From: Odontesthes bonariensis
Lineage: Eukaryota > Chordata > Actinopteri > Atheriniformes > Atherinopsidae
Direction of reading: 5' to 3'
Assembly: GCF_027942865.1 (NCBI RefSeq)
Contig: NC_134509.1
Location: 26,284,697 to 26,348,696 of the forward strand
DNA length: 64,000 bases
Position numbers and translations under genes: made by a program. The notes beneath the pieces were generated by a model. That model saw only the letters and a program-made list of their open reading frames with translations, searched no databases and was not told the origin of the DNA. Below are positions 1 to 12,615 of the stretch, in pieces; position 1 is the stretch's first letter; every line of letters starts with the position of its first letter.

Positions 1-464
1 AATGTTCACTGTAAGATAAACCCAGAAGAATGGGGTTAATGGAGATATTTCAAAAAGTGAACCCCCAGTTCTCCAGAGGTTACAAAAACGACCTGTATGC
101 TCCACTCCATCTGCTGATTGATGGGATGCCACTCAAAGTCAGGCAAAAAATGTACATTTGGATGTTAAAATGAGCTGCAGTGAAAACCGATCCTCAGCTG
201 CGAGGTCTGGTTTGTTACGTCAGGGCCCGAGATGGCTTGTAATCATTTGAATTAACTTCTGAATGAACTAAGGATAAATAGCGTTAAAGCAGCGAGACAA
301 CAACCTGAAACACACCCCAAAGTAAACCAACATCAGAGCGAATGAAAAAGAGGAAAATCATTAACCGAACTGAGATGATGTGTCAAACATGACAAATAAT
401 CAACTCATGAAATCTGTTGATTTAAAAGAGCTCATGAAACATTCGACTGGTTTTCCAAACTTAC

Positions 465-3400
465 GTGGCGAGCTTCTTAGTGAGAAGACGACTACTCCAT
501 GAGCTCGGAGAGTTGGGGCAGGGATCAACTGGAGACTCCAGTTCACAAGATAACTCGTAGCTACAGAAAAATGACAGATAAAGTGAGATGTGACAGGCTT
601 CGGTGGAGCCTGCTTCTTAATCGTTACGGTGCATGGCGTTCAGTATGATTTACCTCTCCTTGTCTGTGAGCAGAGTGTGCGCCTGCAGCCAGGTGGTGAT
701 GCAAGGGTTGTCTGGAAGGCTGTAGTGGGAACAGAAAGCTTGAAGCTGTCGAATCTGAGAGAGAATCTCAAACTCCTGCAATGGGAAACAATAAAACACA
801 GATAAAGCCAAGAAACAGAAGAAGCATGGATGCATATAAAATATATTTAATCTTAAAAACATGTTCACACAAGCGCCACAACACCTACCCGTCTGCGTTT
901 CTCAAAGTTGATAAGCCCGCTCTGTGAAAAATGGAAAAACAAAGAGTTTTATATGGGATCATAAATCCCCTAAAGTGCCATAAAGAAGGATAAATAAAGG
1001 GCTCACCTCCACAGTGTCGGTCAGTGCCGTATCCAGCATGGTGAAGACGGTCAGGTAAGTGCCGAGATAGGGGACAACACCGCTGCTGAAGTTCTACGCG
1101 TAAAAATAAACCCTTTAATAAATGCTACATTATAAAGGCAGAAAAACTAATCATTTTCTTGCAGACATTTTATCACTGCAGTGATCTCCCACATGTTGGG
1201 TTAGCTTCATTAGTTTAACAGAAAGCAGGAAATTGAGCTTTCTCGTGTAAGTCAGTAACAACATAAAAATAGTTAAGGTAAAAATATATACACAGAAATG
1301 AAAATAGTGGTTACCATTTAAAAAGGTTGAATATGGGAGTATAAAGCATTTAACACACTTCCCCACCTACACCAAGTAAACTGATTAACTGTGGGAAACA
1401 CTACATTCGTTTTCTTTTTTTTTTTTATCTTTCTCTGCATAAGCGGGAAAAAAAGTCTAAATGTTTTCCAGTAAATGCTTCAATTTGAAAAAAAGAAGTT
1501 GTCATTAAACAAAATCAGCTTGAAAACAACTTAAAAGGAAGTGAAATTGATGATGCCGGCAGAGACACGCCTCTGCCTTCCATTTTATTCCACCCAGCAC
1601 TGCTGACACATTTGTTTTATTTTAGAGGTCAAAACTGAAAGTGAGGAACCAAAAGGCATTTTCCAAACAAAATGCTGAGCATTCTCTTTACCATCTGTCT
1701 GGACTCGGAGCAGAGCCGGGGGGATTTATCGCTTGGCGTGGCACTGCTGTCAGGAGTCCCATCCTACAGAGAGGGGACAGCAGTCTTGTCAGTGCCGACA
1801 GAACATAATGAGTCAAATTCAGAGTGTTAATGCGAGACGACAACAAGCAGAAGAGTTATATAACTGTTCCTTTCAGGGTTGAGCTCCTCCTCGCAGGGTG
1901 CTGCGGGTGTGGGAATGTTCAGGCTCGATTAATGCATGCAGTACGAGTAGTACTGGAGGAATAGCAGACAGTTTGTACCCACGTAGTTACTTGGAGTTTT
2001 ATAGGGCACTTACAATAGGTCTGTCTTTGTTTTACCGAGACTGGTCTCCAGATAAACGCAGTATCACTAAACACACATTCATATCAGTTGTTCACAGTGA
2101 ATACCTCTCAAAACAGAGAACAGAAATCTGGTGATCTTAGGAGTACTAGGAGTGGCACTATACTGAAATATGAAGAAAAATAGCATCTAAATCATGAAAC
2201 TAGCTAGCAGCTACCCACTCTGACTTGTGGGCAACATTTTGCAACACACAAAGTTTGTGGCAATGACAGTTTTGCGCCGTTTTACCAATGAACAACATTC
2301 AGTATCGTGTTCATTTATTCTCTTTGCACTTGACATTTAGATCTGAAGTTAGTGCAGTTTACCCAGTTTAACCATTAATGTCAGCTCTGGTACACTCATT
2401 GTGGAGATTTTATCAAGACAGATGGTTGCCTCTCCGGGACAAGTTCTGCTAAAAGTTTCAAGAGATTTTTTTTTTGTGCTGTTGCCAAGTGCTTGCTCCA
2501 GGGGAGCTGCTGTTTTTCTCTCTGTAAGCTACCCTGTGGTGACAGAATTTCTAGGGATTTTTTAAATTTTCACTCTGCAAAATGATGACAGACACAAAAA
2601 CCTTTGCGATCAGACCCACACTGAGCGAGAAGGCCACAGCGCCAGCGTAACATAACGAAACATGGTGAAGTAAAAATACTTGTGGGAAGAAAACAGTCTA
2701 CATCTGAGTGAGAAGAGGCTGCCATGAAAAGAGAGGAGTTACGTTACAGAGTTGTAATAGAAAACGTAGCTTCGTAGAAACAAATGCTGGGTTGTGTCTG
2801 TGCTTTTTTTAAAATGACTAGGCAACGGTCATTCGTGGTGCAATTTTCTTCTGTTGCGAGCTGAATAACTTTGTTTCACAAGTGTGTGGGTTGAAAACAC
2901 ACCTCCACTAGAATCTCTTTGCTGGTCAGCACACAGTTCTCATCAGGGAAAGTCTCACACAGGTGGTCAAAGGTGTTCATGCTTTCTCTGAAACACAAAT
3001 ATGAATACATCACGACAGATCTTAATAGAAGTTGTGAGCATACTAAGCGTGGAGTGTCCTGATAATGTTTGCCGACCTGCTCACTGCAGCCCAGGTCTTC
3101 TTGAGGCGATACACAGCGATGGACTGCAGGGCTGAAAGAATGGCCTTCAAAGACGAGAAGTTCTTCAGCTGCCTGCACTCCTGTGGAGACACATACTGCC
3201 ATTTTATAGATATGTGACTTGATGGTAAACATTTTGTAAAATGGTACATGTGTTTTGATCCTGACCTGTGCAATGGCGATCCACTTCTCGATGACGCGTG
3301 CCCTGTGAGCGGGCCTGGTGTGTGAGCAGTGAGGAGAGCTCGGGGCAGAGGAGGGGTACTGGAAGGTAGCAGCCGGGCAGGGTGATGAGATGGGAGAGGA

Positions 3401-4364
3401 AGTAGAAGGGCTGGGCAAGGATGGGCAGAGGAGCGAGGTGATGACACGGTTGGTGACTGCGTTAAACTGGGAGATGGTGGCGCGGACTGTCGGTGCCAGG
3501 TTTCGGTTTTCTTTCTTGTCTCGCTGGGACCAGATGCAGCCCAGGCAGTGGAAGGGCACCACTTTGACGAACAGTTCCTGAGGGATGATCAAACATAAAG
3601 AGGGTTAAAAAAGAAATAAATTATCCCAGCAGGTGAATCCAACAACCATCTAACACAGAAGATGTTTGTAAATTAAACCTACAGCGTCCAGTCTGGTGAG
3701 CTGCTCTGCCACGTCTCTCACAGGGAAGTCCATAAAGTTGTATCTGTCCTCCTTGGGGGACATTTCTCCTCCATCCTCCTGATCGCTCTGCTCCTGCTGG
3801 AATGATTCACAATGGTGCTCTGACGCAGACTGGCTGCAATCTGTCAAATCAGGTCATAAAAGACATAAGTTCTTCCTGCTCAGCTGACACAACACAAAAT
3901 ACTTCATCAGTATTTCTAACTATATAAATATTTAGTTTGACAATGACAAGTAAAAACAAACAGTGAAAAATGCCAAAGTTGTGTTCCCACTGAATAAATA
4001 ATCACACAAATCATCCACTGTAAACCGTCTATTAACTGCAACAAAAATGTGTAAATTACCAAGCTCACGTTTAATCAACTGCTTTGCCCTTCTCTACTTT
4101 ACTACTCTACCTTGTTTCTGGAATCTCTTGAGGAGAGCATCGGCAGCCTGAGCTAAACGCCTAAAGCAGAGTCGACGACGCAAGTAGACACACAGCTTTC
4201 GGAGAGCCTGGTACACAGGCGGCTCCTGGAAGTCCTCGCTGTATTCTTCCAGCCACAGTCGCATCACAGGGAGTAAAGGACTAAAAGATATCAGAGGGAA
4301 GAAATAAATGAGGCCTGAACAAAATCTGCATACATTGCCACAAATAAGAAAATAGTTATTGTTC

Positions 4365-4406
<42 letters not shown>

Positions 4407-7400
4407 GGGGGGTGCAATGCAAGGCCAACACTGCTGGACTGCACTCACCTGCGAAGGCAGACGGCGTTATCCAGGTTGATGACTGATTCATCTCTGTGGA
4501 GGAAAAGGGAAACAGCAACATATCAGCAAAACTGTAAATCAAAAGATTATCGCCATATCAGAAAGGACAACATGGGACCTGAGCAGTGACAGAAAATGTC
4601 CTGTAAACAACACGAGTCCCAGCATTGAACCCTCCTAACTGTTCATCCTGTGGAAGTGTCCTTCAGCAGTGGGAATCCCTGAAGAGACGCTGTGGCCTTG
4701 GTACAGAGTGTAACTTAAAAACTATGTATAAATATGATGTAAAACTAAAGTGTTGAGTCAAGTCTTATTGGTAGGAACAAAATATGACAAAAAACTGCTC
4801 ACATAAAGACTTTCACACCCATTTATACAGCACCCTAACAGAAAAGGAACGCCATGTACAAAAACCCTGTAGTGTAAAGGAGGGAAAGCACATTTCCCAG
4901 TATGCCATGACCTCTTCCACCAAAGCTCACAAGGAAGCTGCTGCCACCAGCACAGCACATATACGGGAGAGTGTTTGACAAATAATATATCAGTTTACAA
5001 ATGAACACGGTTCACATCTATTTGAAGCCCATTCAGCACGGATGACCAAGCTGATTTCTTTTTTAACTCTTGATTCATACAAGTTCAAATTTAACTCATT
5101 TTTCACTCAAGAAGCAAACAGTAAAGAAGGAGTGCTGTGTCCAACACTGAAATCATTTCAAAACATTCCTGCATGTGATTCCTGAGTGTAAGAAATCCGG
5201 CAGGTGCAAAAGCTCCCCTGCTGGGTGTGGCACGAGTAGTCATGACAACTTCGTAAGGCAGCAGAGCTGGAGACTGCTTTGTTTAGCTCGTGACGATAAG
5301 TCTCGTCATAGAAACCAGACCCATGTCACCAGAGGTTTGCGCTGTGAATAGGATCATTCGACTGCTTTCTCCTTTGTAATTTGATTTGTGCATCTGACAC
5401 CTTGTAAAAGCAGGTGACGCATATGCACCACTTGCATCTGAATGCAGTGACGACCTTTTAAAAAAAAAAAAAAAAAAAAAAGTAGGACACTTTAGAACAA
5501 CAAATCAGTGCCAGAAAAGTTGTGAAGCAAATATTAAAGCCTGCATCTCTGTGTGGAGCCTCTGAAAAGGAGAGGTAACTTTAGGGTCTCTTTACTGTTT
5601 AGCTTTAGGGGCAATAAAAGCATTAAACTAAAATTATTCTTGAATGAAGCAACAGTTGGTTAACCTAACATGACATGTAACCAACACAAGCCTAACTTTT
5701 CTATGAAAACCAGGCTTTAACATGTCATTTTACAGGTGCTTCTAAGTGGGTTCACATTCCCCGAATGTCACAACTCCTCCATTAGCTAAAATGTTTGGTC
5801 TAAAAACACAGATCATTCCAAATCAGGCACCAGCCACGATCTCATATGTGGGCTGGTCGACCAGCTGACTGCGCCCTCATGATTTTTGTTAACACTCGTC
5901 TCAGTTCAACAAAAGTCTGCGGTCTCTCACCTCTGAAACAGCAGCTCGATGAGGGTGCCGGTGGAGGTGAAGGCCCTGTAGGTGGAGAGGAACACGTGGA
6001 TGAAGTCAGGCTCCCTGCGTTCGGGATCCACCAGGTGGGTGACCAGGCGCTCCAGGGTGGCGGCCTTGAGCCTGCGCACCTTCACTGTGTGGTATTGGAC
6101 GCAGCCAAGGGCCAGCGAGAGCTCCGAGCTGAGCGGGGCGGGCTCCCTGCGCAGGGTGATGCCAAACACGGCACCATCCTCCTCCTCCTCGCCCCACTCC
6201 TGCACCGGATCCTGCAGAGGCAGCATTAAAAACAATCGTCATGCAAATAATGACCCACATACATGACGGAGACTTTTCTCCTTTGTGATACAGCAGCAAA
6301 CCAAAAATACTCTAAACACTATGGAAAATGTGCATAAGAAATAAACTTTCAATACAGATGTGGAGCTACAAGAAAAACCCTTTAAACCGAGTCGATCAAA
6401 TGAAAACAGAAAGGTCAGAGTGGGTGTTTACAGCTCTGCCGATCTGTTTGTAACTCAGCCTGAAAAACAGACAAACAACTGATGACTGAACAATGACTGG
6501 ACTAAGAGGCATTCACTGACACACTTATTTACACAGGCACTAATTACTGAACCATGACTAAGTTTAATACACATATACACACTTTAGACTTTGTATCTAC
6601 TCACATCCCAACAGGTTACTGTGGATACTGAGAAGAGAAGGCAGGACGGTATATTTTATTTCTAATTCTATAAAATAAACCCATACTTTTCAAATTAGGG
6701 TCACAAAAAAATCTTTCATGATGCATCCTAAAAAAGCCTTCACAAAACATAAATGATGTCATATTTGCACAGATTACACCTTAGGCTAAACCAAGTTAAC
6801 AAATCAAAGAGCGATGCTTAAACCCAGCACGAAAATAAAACGGCAGTTTCTCACAAACCTTTTTTTTCTAGACTTTTAACCATAAAATATTAGTTTCAGC
6901 TCAAACATCAGAGCAACACTCCACAAAAAATGAATTACAGCTGAAGGCATTTCCAATATTTTGTGACAGATCTGCACCTTCTTCATCAAATGAAACACGC
7001 TGGTGACCATAATGTTCGAGTATGGCATCATTTACAAGTCACAAAATCTGAAGCGAGGCTCACTGACTGCACAGATGGGAATCATGAGGTCATTTCTGAG
7101 GTTTTTTTGGGCACATGTGAAGCAATAGAAGCAAACCATGCTGTTGCACGTCACATGACAGAAACCAGCGTCTTAAACACAATGAAGCAGGGGAGGATTA
7201 CACGCTCTGAATCAAAGTATCATTACTGTTTGACCTGGTGAATAAAACAGAAGAAACAAACTGAAGCTTTGTGCAGCTTCATGTTTTTACAGCCTAACAA
7301 GGCAGAGGGGGGTATTTAAACAAACCTACCATCGATAACTGCCATTTCCCCATTTTTTTCCTGCTGTTGGGGTGAATAAAAGTGTTTAATTCCTGCTGCT

Positions 7401-10400
7401 GTAGGTTGCAATGGAGCCGCAGCGCAGGCTGCAGTCAATTAAGGATTTAGCTCCGTTCTCGGAAGGTTTCCTTCTCTCTGAAAAGCACCTGAAACTTTCA
7501 TTTTCCAGAGTTGATGGAGCCAAATAATAAGAGAAAAAATAAAAGTTATCCTGACTTCTGAGTCGCGCAGTTTCGTCCCGACAAAGCAGGGAGGTGACGG
7601 AAGACAACTATTAAACAGAAGGGCAAGTAATGGGCGGAGTCAGCAAGCAGGTGTGGGCGGAGTCACGACTGTAGACCAATGAGGGCACAGAAGTAAATAA
7701 CAGCTGACATAATAATACAGGTTTATGAATATTCAAAGACGGCTGGAAAATAGTTGTTGATACTAATGATACTGTGATTATGATACTGGCAGCAGTAGTG
7801 CCTGGTGGTGAGGCTGGAATAAAAATGCATAAAATACCAAGAAAATACTCCACTAGAAGTAAACGTCCTGCATTCCTGTTTAAGAGTTTTATCTACGTAT
7901 ATTTGCTTGTCTTGAGCTCAGATAAAAGATCCTATTTTCATCCTTAGAGCAAACCTAAAAAGGATTATTTATACGTTTTTTGTTTAAAATAGTCGATACT
8001 GTATATTTTAAGGATCAAAGGAATGTGCTCAACCCTTAAAAGGAAGATTTGTTCTCATTATAAATATTTAAAATACAAGTCACCTAGATTTTGTACATGT
8101 GGTTTTAAGTGCACAGGAAAGGTGTGAACAATTGTAATCAGTAAAAAGTGCAACGCATGCCTCTGATATGTCATAAAGAAGTAGAAAGCTGCACAACTGC
8201 ACAAACGTAAAGTGCCTAAAATGTGTACACGTAAGCACAATATTTGAGTAACTTCACATAGTTACTGTACTTTCTAGCCTTGCTACCACCTGCTATTTGC
8301 AAAATCAGAGGTAGCAGAACGAGGTTCAACCACCATCTAACTACCCAATCCTGCTTCTGAAATATTGGACAACTTAAAAAAAAAGGTTCTCCCTAAAAAC
8401 GAGCCACATTTAGCGAATTTTATCCACATTAAAAGTCTTTGAGCAAGTAAAACAAGCAAAAAAAAAAATAAAAAATAAAAAAATCATAGGAACACTTATT
8501 TTTCAGTTGTGCCAGTGTAAAAGCACATTATCTCTACAATGAGAAATGAAGTGATGTAAGCAGCTGTCTTTAAAGTTGAGTGTAACTTGTAAGAGTATAA
8601 AGCATGACAAGGAAATGTCAGACAACAGCGATCATAAAAGCACTGGAATTTCCTGACTAATCTGGTGAGACACACAAGAATTTTTTACTTGAAATCCAGC
8701 ACTCTTGCTCAGAATTATTCCCAGTTAGTTAATTAAGATTAATAGGTACAATTCATGCCATTTTTGCCAAGAGAAAAGCAACAATTAACAACGAGGACGA
8801 GGAAAGAAAGGAAAACTATTTAGTAACTTGTGGGAGGTGTGAGGTTTACTTTTACTTCCACTATTTATGTCAATTCCTAAAAAAAAAAAAAAAGCGTACA
8901 TTTTACAGAAAATGCTTACTCTGACATCTACCGGCAGCATTATGCCTGCTTGTCATTAATACGACATCACTTTTCATTAAGCTGATAAAAGGAAGTGCCG
9001 CAGCAGCGCCTCACACTGAAAACACTATGGTTTCGGTATATGACCCTGTAAGTCTGCCATGAAAAATGGGAAGTATGACGGCCTACAATTCTTTATGAGT
9101 GTAAGACGCTTATTAATGCTTCATATGACGCGTTTATATCTGCATGTGATGGTGTGTAAATCTTAAAATGCTTCTGGGTCTGACTGTATTCCATCATTAG
9201 TCATTTTACAAGAGCAGAAATGTAATTTCCAAACAGAACTGAACAACTGAGATTGAACGCTGTGAAGTCAGGTGGCAAAGCCAAAATTTTGAACTTTAAA
9301 TTAGAACAATTTCCTTAAATTTTCAACAAAGTAAGAAGTTTATAAACGATAAGGAACACCTTACTTTCAAAGCAAGCAGCTTCTTAAAACTTAAAGCTTG
9401 CCCCATATTCCAACAGGAAATCTGCGCTTTTAGTTTCCACGAAAGAGCAGATGATCATTTTACAGTAAAAGGATTAAATTTGTTTAAGGAAGAAATCGGT
9501 CATTTGCAGATAAGAGTGAGAGTCCAGTCCAACATCAACAGACCAGAAGCAATGCGGTTATTCACGGAAGAATCTAATCAACAGTCTGCAAGCTTACATT
9601 CCTGCCCATGGCCTCAGGGTGTCAAACACCAGGTAAAACAGGTCTGGTCTGATTCTTAAAAAGCCAAGTTCAAGGAAGCACGACATGAGGAAACTGGACT
9701 CTGATTCAGAGCTTTCTGTGATACAGAAAAAAAACTTACTTCACATGTTCTGAGACAAAGTCCCAAAGAAGCAAATCACTGACAAGTTGAGCCCTACGTC
9801 TCCAATCAGGCTGTCCACTGCTCATTAAGTACAAAGGGAAGAATGATCTTTTTGTTTGTCTAATGAGTTTTTGACTCTCTTGTGTTTAACAAACCCACAC
9901 AGCATTTCTACGAAGGCCTAACAAAAGAGCAGGGAAACAGCGGCAGGAGAAACCTCAATTAGTTGGAATTATACACATGACTGAGTGATGAGGTGGCAGG
10001 CAAACAACATGGCTGCAGAGATCGTTCTAGTTTAAGTTGTTATGGCAAAAAAGAGGTTATCAAAACCTTATTTTAGCTAAAAATAGATAGTGATATGAAA
10101 CACTTCCTGGAGAGTCTCTGGACCTGTATTTCCTTATCAATGTTACTAAAGAGGTGCTGATGGTGCTGATGTTCTGAGTGGAAAAACAGTTGTAACGAAA
10201 GCGGAGGTTACACAACAAAAAAATCCTGATATCACTAGTGACTGAATATTAGAAAACTGCACAGCACATGTATCAGATACCAGCAGCCAAATCAGCTCTA
10301 ATAATCCACTGAAACCAGACTGAGAGGACGCTGAGTAAATCTAAATAAAAAGCTAATTCTTTAACAATATTTAGAGTAAAACTGGTGACAATCAGTGATT

Positions 10401-10906
10401 TCCCTTTGTCCAATTAGAACAGATTTTCTGGTTTTCTTATTAATTTATGAGAGCAGAAGAAAAACAAGCTGCTGGTTAAACCAGAAAATAACTGACCATT
10501 TAACTAGAGATTGAGATGAGCTGTGAATGTTCCACAAAACTCTAAAAAAATATTTAAATATTTAAAGACCAAAATACATTTTTTTAATAACCTAATTCCT
10601 TTAGCCACAGAGAATACCTCAAAGATGTCAATGTTTTCACGATTAGATGTTATTGTCTTTTTGAATGATAAACTGCCTGTGTAGTGGAGATAACTCAAGT
10701 GTGGTCCTTCTTTTACTTCTTTTTATTACGTCTAGGCAGGACAGTTTGAAAATAAGGCAATATACCAAAAATCTTAGAGACTGGTGTCTTACCTCATACG
10801 GTCCATCAGTGTCCAGCATCTGGAAGCTCCTCAGCCACACGCCGGGCTCCGTGTCCATGTGGACCCCCACGCAGTGACTCGACCTGAGCCACAGGAGCCT
10901 CTTCAT
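465..10906 (-). CDS. rgl3: Ral guanine nucleotide exchange factor, RalGDS family, best match RGL3 (5' part; 3' end outside window)
   Basis: Activates Ral GTPases by GDP/GTP exchange downstream of Ras. Coding exons: 10793-10906, 5931-6211, 4449-4493, 4111-4280, 3683-3840, 3266-3577, 3077-3180, 2903-2987, 1692-1763, 1007-1093, 889-921, 654-775, 465-560. All junctions are GT-AG and in phase, giving 559 codons before the left edge. Exons 2-4 hold the RasGEF N-terminal module ([24 protein letters not shown]). Exons 5-12 hold the CDC25 catalytic domain ([60 protein letters not shown]). The C-terminal Ras-association domain is not in the window. RGL3 is preferred over RGL1, RGL2 or RALGDS from the QEWGEE start and the odad3 neighbour, which is also near human RGL3. 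The paralogue call is less certain than the family. The start at 10906 was chosen for the MKRLLW-type N-terminus; an in-frame ATG lies at 10981. Confidence 0.85.
4368..4412. repeat. A31-G14 homopolymer junction
   Basis: An uninterrupted run of about 31 A is followed directly by about 14 G in rgl3 intron 3. On the transcribed minus strand it reads C14-T31, a long pyrimidine stretch about 90 bases upstream of the exon 4 acceptor (4280). It is likely length-polymorphic and prone to sequencing error. A further A-run lies at 5459-5481 in the preceding intron. Confidence 0.85.
7330..7353 (-). CDS. rgl3: Alternative first coding exon of rgl3 (8 codons)
   Basis: Within intron 1 a short reading frame MGKWQLSM ends exactly at ATG|GTAGGT in phase 0, the phase needed to join exon 2 at 6211. 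Upstream on the minus strand lies a likely leader of about 250 bases. Beyond it are two GC boxes (GGGCGG at 7632-7637 and 7655-7660) and a CCAAT motif (7676-7680). RalGDS-family genes commonly use alternative 5' exons, and human RGL1 also starts with a very short exon-encoded N-terminus. Splicing and promoter use are inferred, not shown. Confidence 0.5.
7700..10790. other. rgl3 intron 1, no recognised feature
   Basis: AT-rich DNA between the two candidate first exons of rgl3. I see short A-runs (8459-8481, 8880-8893) but no coding exon, RNA gene or delimited mobile element. Confidence 0.5.
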
Positions 10907-12200
10907 CCTGCCCACCCTGCCGCGGAGGCTGCGGGGTTCCCCTCCATCCCCACCTCCACACACTGGAAAAACAGTCCTCATCTCCCGCTCTATGTTCGTC
11001 ACGCTACAGGCCCACGCACACCTCACCGGGTCTCTCCCACACCTGCTGCCTCATCTGAGGGAGGAGAACGTGAAGGCAATCAGACACATTCACAGTCATG
11101 TTACGTTCACTGCAGCCATCAAAAGTAGGCTTCAAATCTTACAGTTCTTTAAGGAAAAAACAAATCCTACAAAGAACTGGCTCAGTGGTTGCTGAACATG
11201 AATATAAAGATCATCATTTCTCGGCCAGAAATTGGTAAATGTCTCATGAGGAGCAGCAGTACAGTGGTGAGAGTCATGTTAGTTAATTCTTCTCATAAAA
11301 ATAAGTATCCGTTCCGCTCTTAACTGGAGTGAACACACACACAAGAGTAAAAAGCCATTTTGTCTAGATACATACAGTATGAATAGATGCAAGAATGTGG
11401 CAGTCGGACATTATGCACTGTTAAATTTGCCCGTTTGTTCAGTTGAGCATGATAATGAGCCTCATTGTCAGTATGAAAGAGATTTCCAGATAATCATTAA
11501 AACTTCTTAAACAAGAGGAGCAGAAATTCAATAACACATTAGACTCACAGCATCAAAAGCAAACATCTTAACCACTGAGTGTTAAAAAGAATACAGTCAG
11601 AAACATAGAAAAATACAGTCACTTAACTGCAATTCTGCTTCTCTTGACTCCTGATGTCCATGTTCAGAGCTGCATTTATCCAAGCAGAATATTCATGTAG
11701 AGTCAGTGTGAAGCTTGGAGGAAGAGACTCTGGCATTTATGGCTGAAGACTGATTGTTCATTGTCTCAGTGGGTGGATGATGCCCTGCGCATGAGTGTGA
11801 GTGTGAGTGTGTTTGTGTGGGAATGGCCTCCTCCTCCTTGTTTGGCGGTACTCTGTAATATGTGTAATTACGGCCCATTTTAATTGCGTCTCACGATTCA
11901 GATCATTCCAGTTCACTGCCCTGCTCATTAAAATAAGGCACGAACTCTGTGCCCTCATTTACACCTTCAACATGGGTAAAAACCCTGATGCACGGAGCCC
12001 TAAAAAATACAGCTTGAATGTCTTACCTGCGAGGGATTTATCAGACAAAATGAGCGTGCGCAGTCGTGACAGTCGCTGCATCTACGGTGAAATATGCACA
12101 GACAGCTGCAGCGTGTTTAAGTGGAAGCCTCGCTGGCAAGACATGCCGAAGAAAGTCACCCACGCTGTTGCTGGCCGCGATTCAAACTGTGCAGCAGGTA
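10907..12200 (-). other. rgl3: Probable rgl3 5' untranslated exons and promoter
   Basis: The coding first exon is preceded by a strong acceptor (TTCTCCTCCCTCAG, exon starting at 11054). Farther upstream a strong donor, CTCGCAG|GTAAGA, ends an apparent leader exon at 12027. An inverted CCAAT motif lies near 12226. Together these suggest a spliced 5' leader of the long rgl3 transcript starting around 12100-12200. The 178-codon plus-strand reading frame overlapping this stretch has no recognisable domains and is not called. Confidence 0.4.
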
Positions 12201-12615
12201 GCTCAGAGCCGCCCCCTACAAATCGATTGGCTGGTCAGAAACACCATAACCCCAAGAGGACAGACGCATGGATTCATAGGCGATTTGATGCATTTTGCCA
12301 GTCCGAGCCCAGCTCCACCAAGGTTATCTCAGCTTCGTTTTAAGTGTTTAAGATTTTACAATAACCTGTAAACTGTCTGAAACTAAACAAACAGCTGGAC
12401 AGCCCACTTAAACTTGGTTTTTTAAAATAAAATCTTTTGTGTCCTCGTTCGTGTTGATTTCTGTTTATTCTGTATTTTCATGTCATATTATTGCCTTGTG
12501 TAAGGTTTTCATATTTACTTCTTGGTGTTGTTTACATCATAATCAAACCTATATTTTCTTCCATTTCTGTGCACATTTTTTATATTATTATTAGTATTTG
12601 GGATAACCAAATTAC

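Noticed and set aside
5846-6266. Plus-strand frames of 127 and 94 codons
   Set aside because: Antisense shadows of rgl3 exon 2 (5931-6211), which has correct splice sites and clear homology on the minus strand.
7386-7607. 73-codon minus-strand frame upstream of the rgl3 short first exon
   Set aside because: Falls in the probable 5' leader, not in frame with the MGKWQLSM exon, and no homology is recognised.
11807-12343. 178-codon plus-strand frame
   Set aside because: No domain, low-information composition, no splice or promoter support; overlaps the likely rgl3 leader exon on the other strand.
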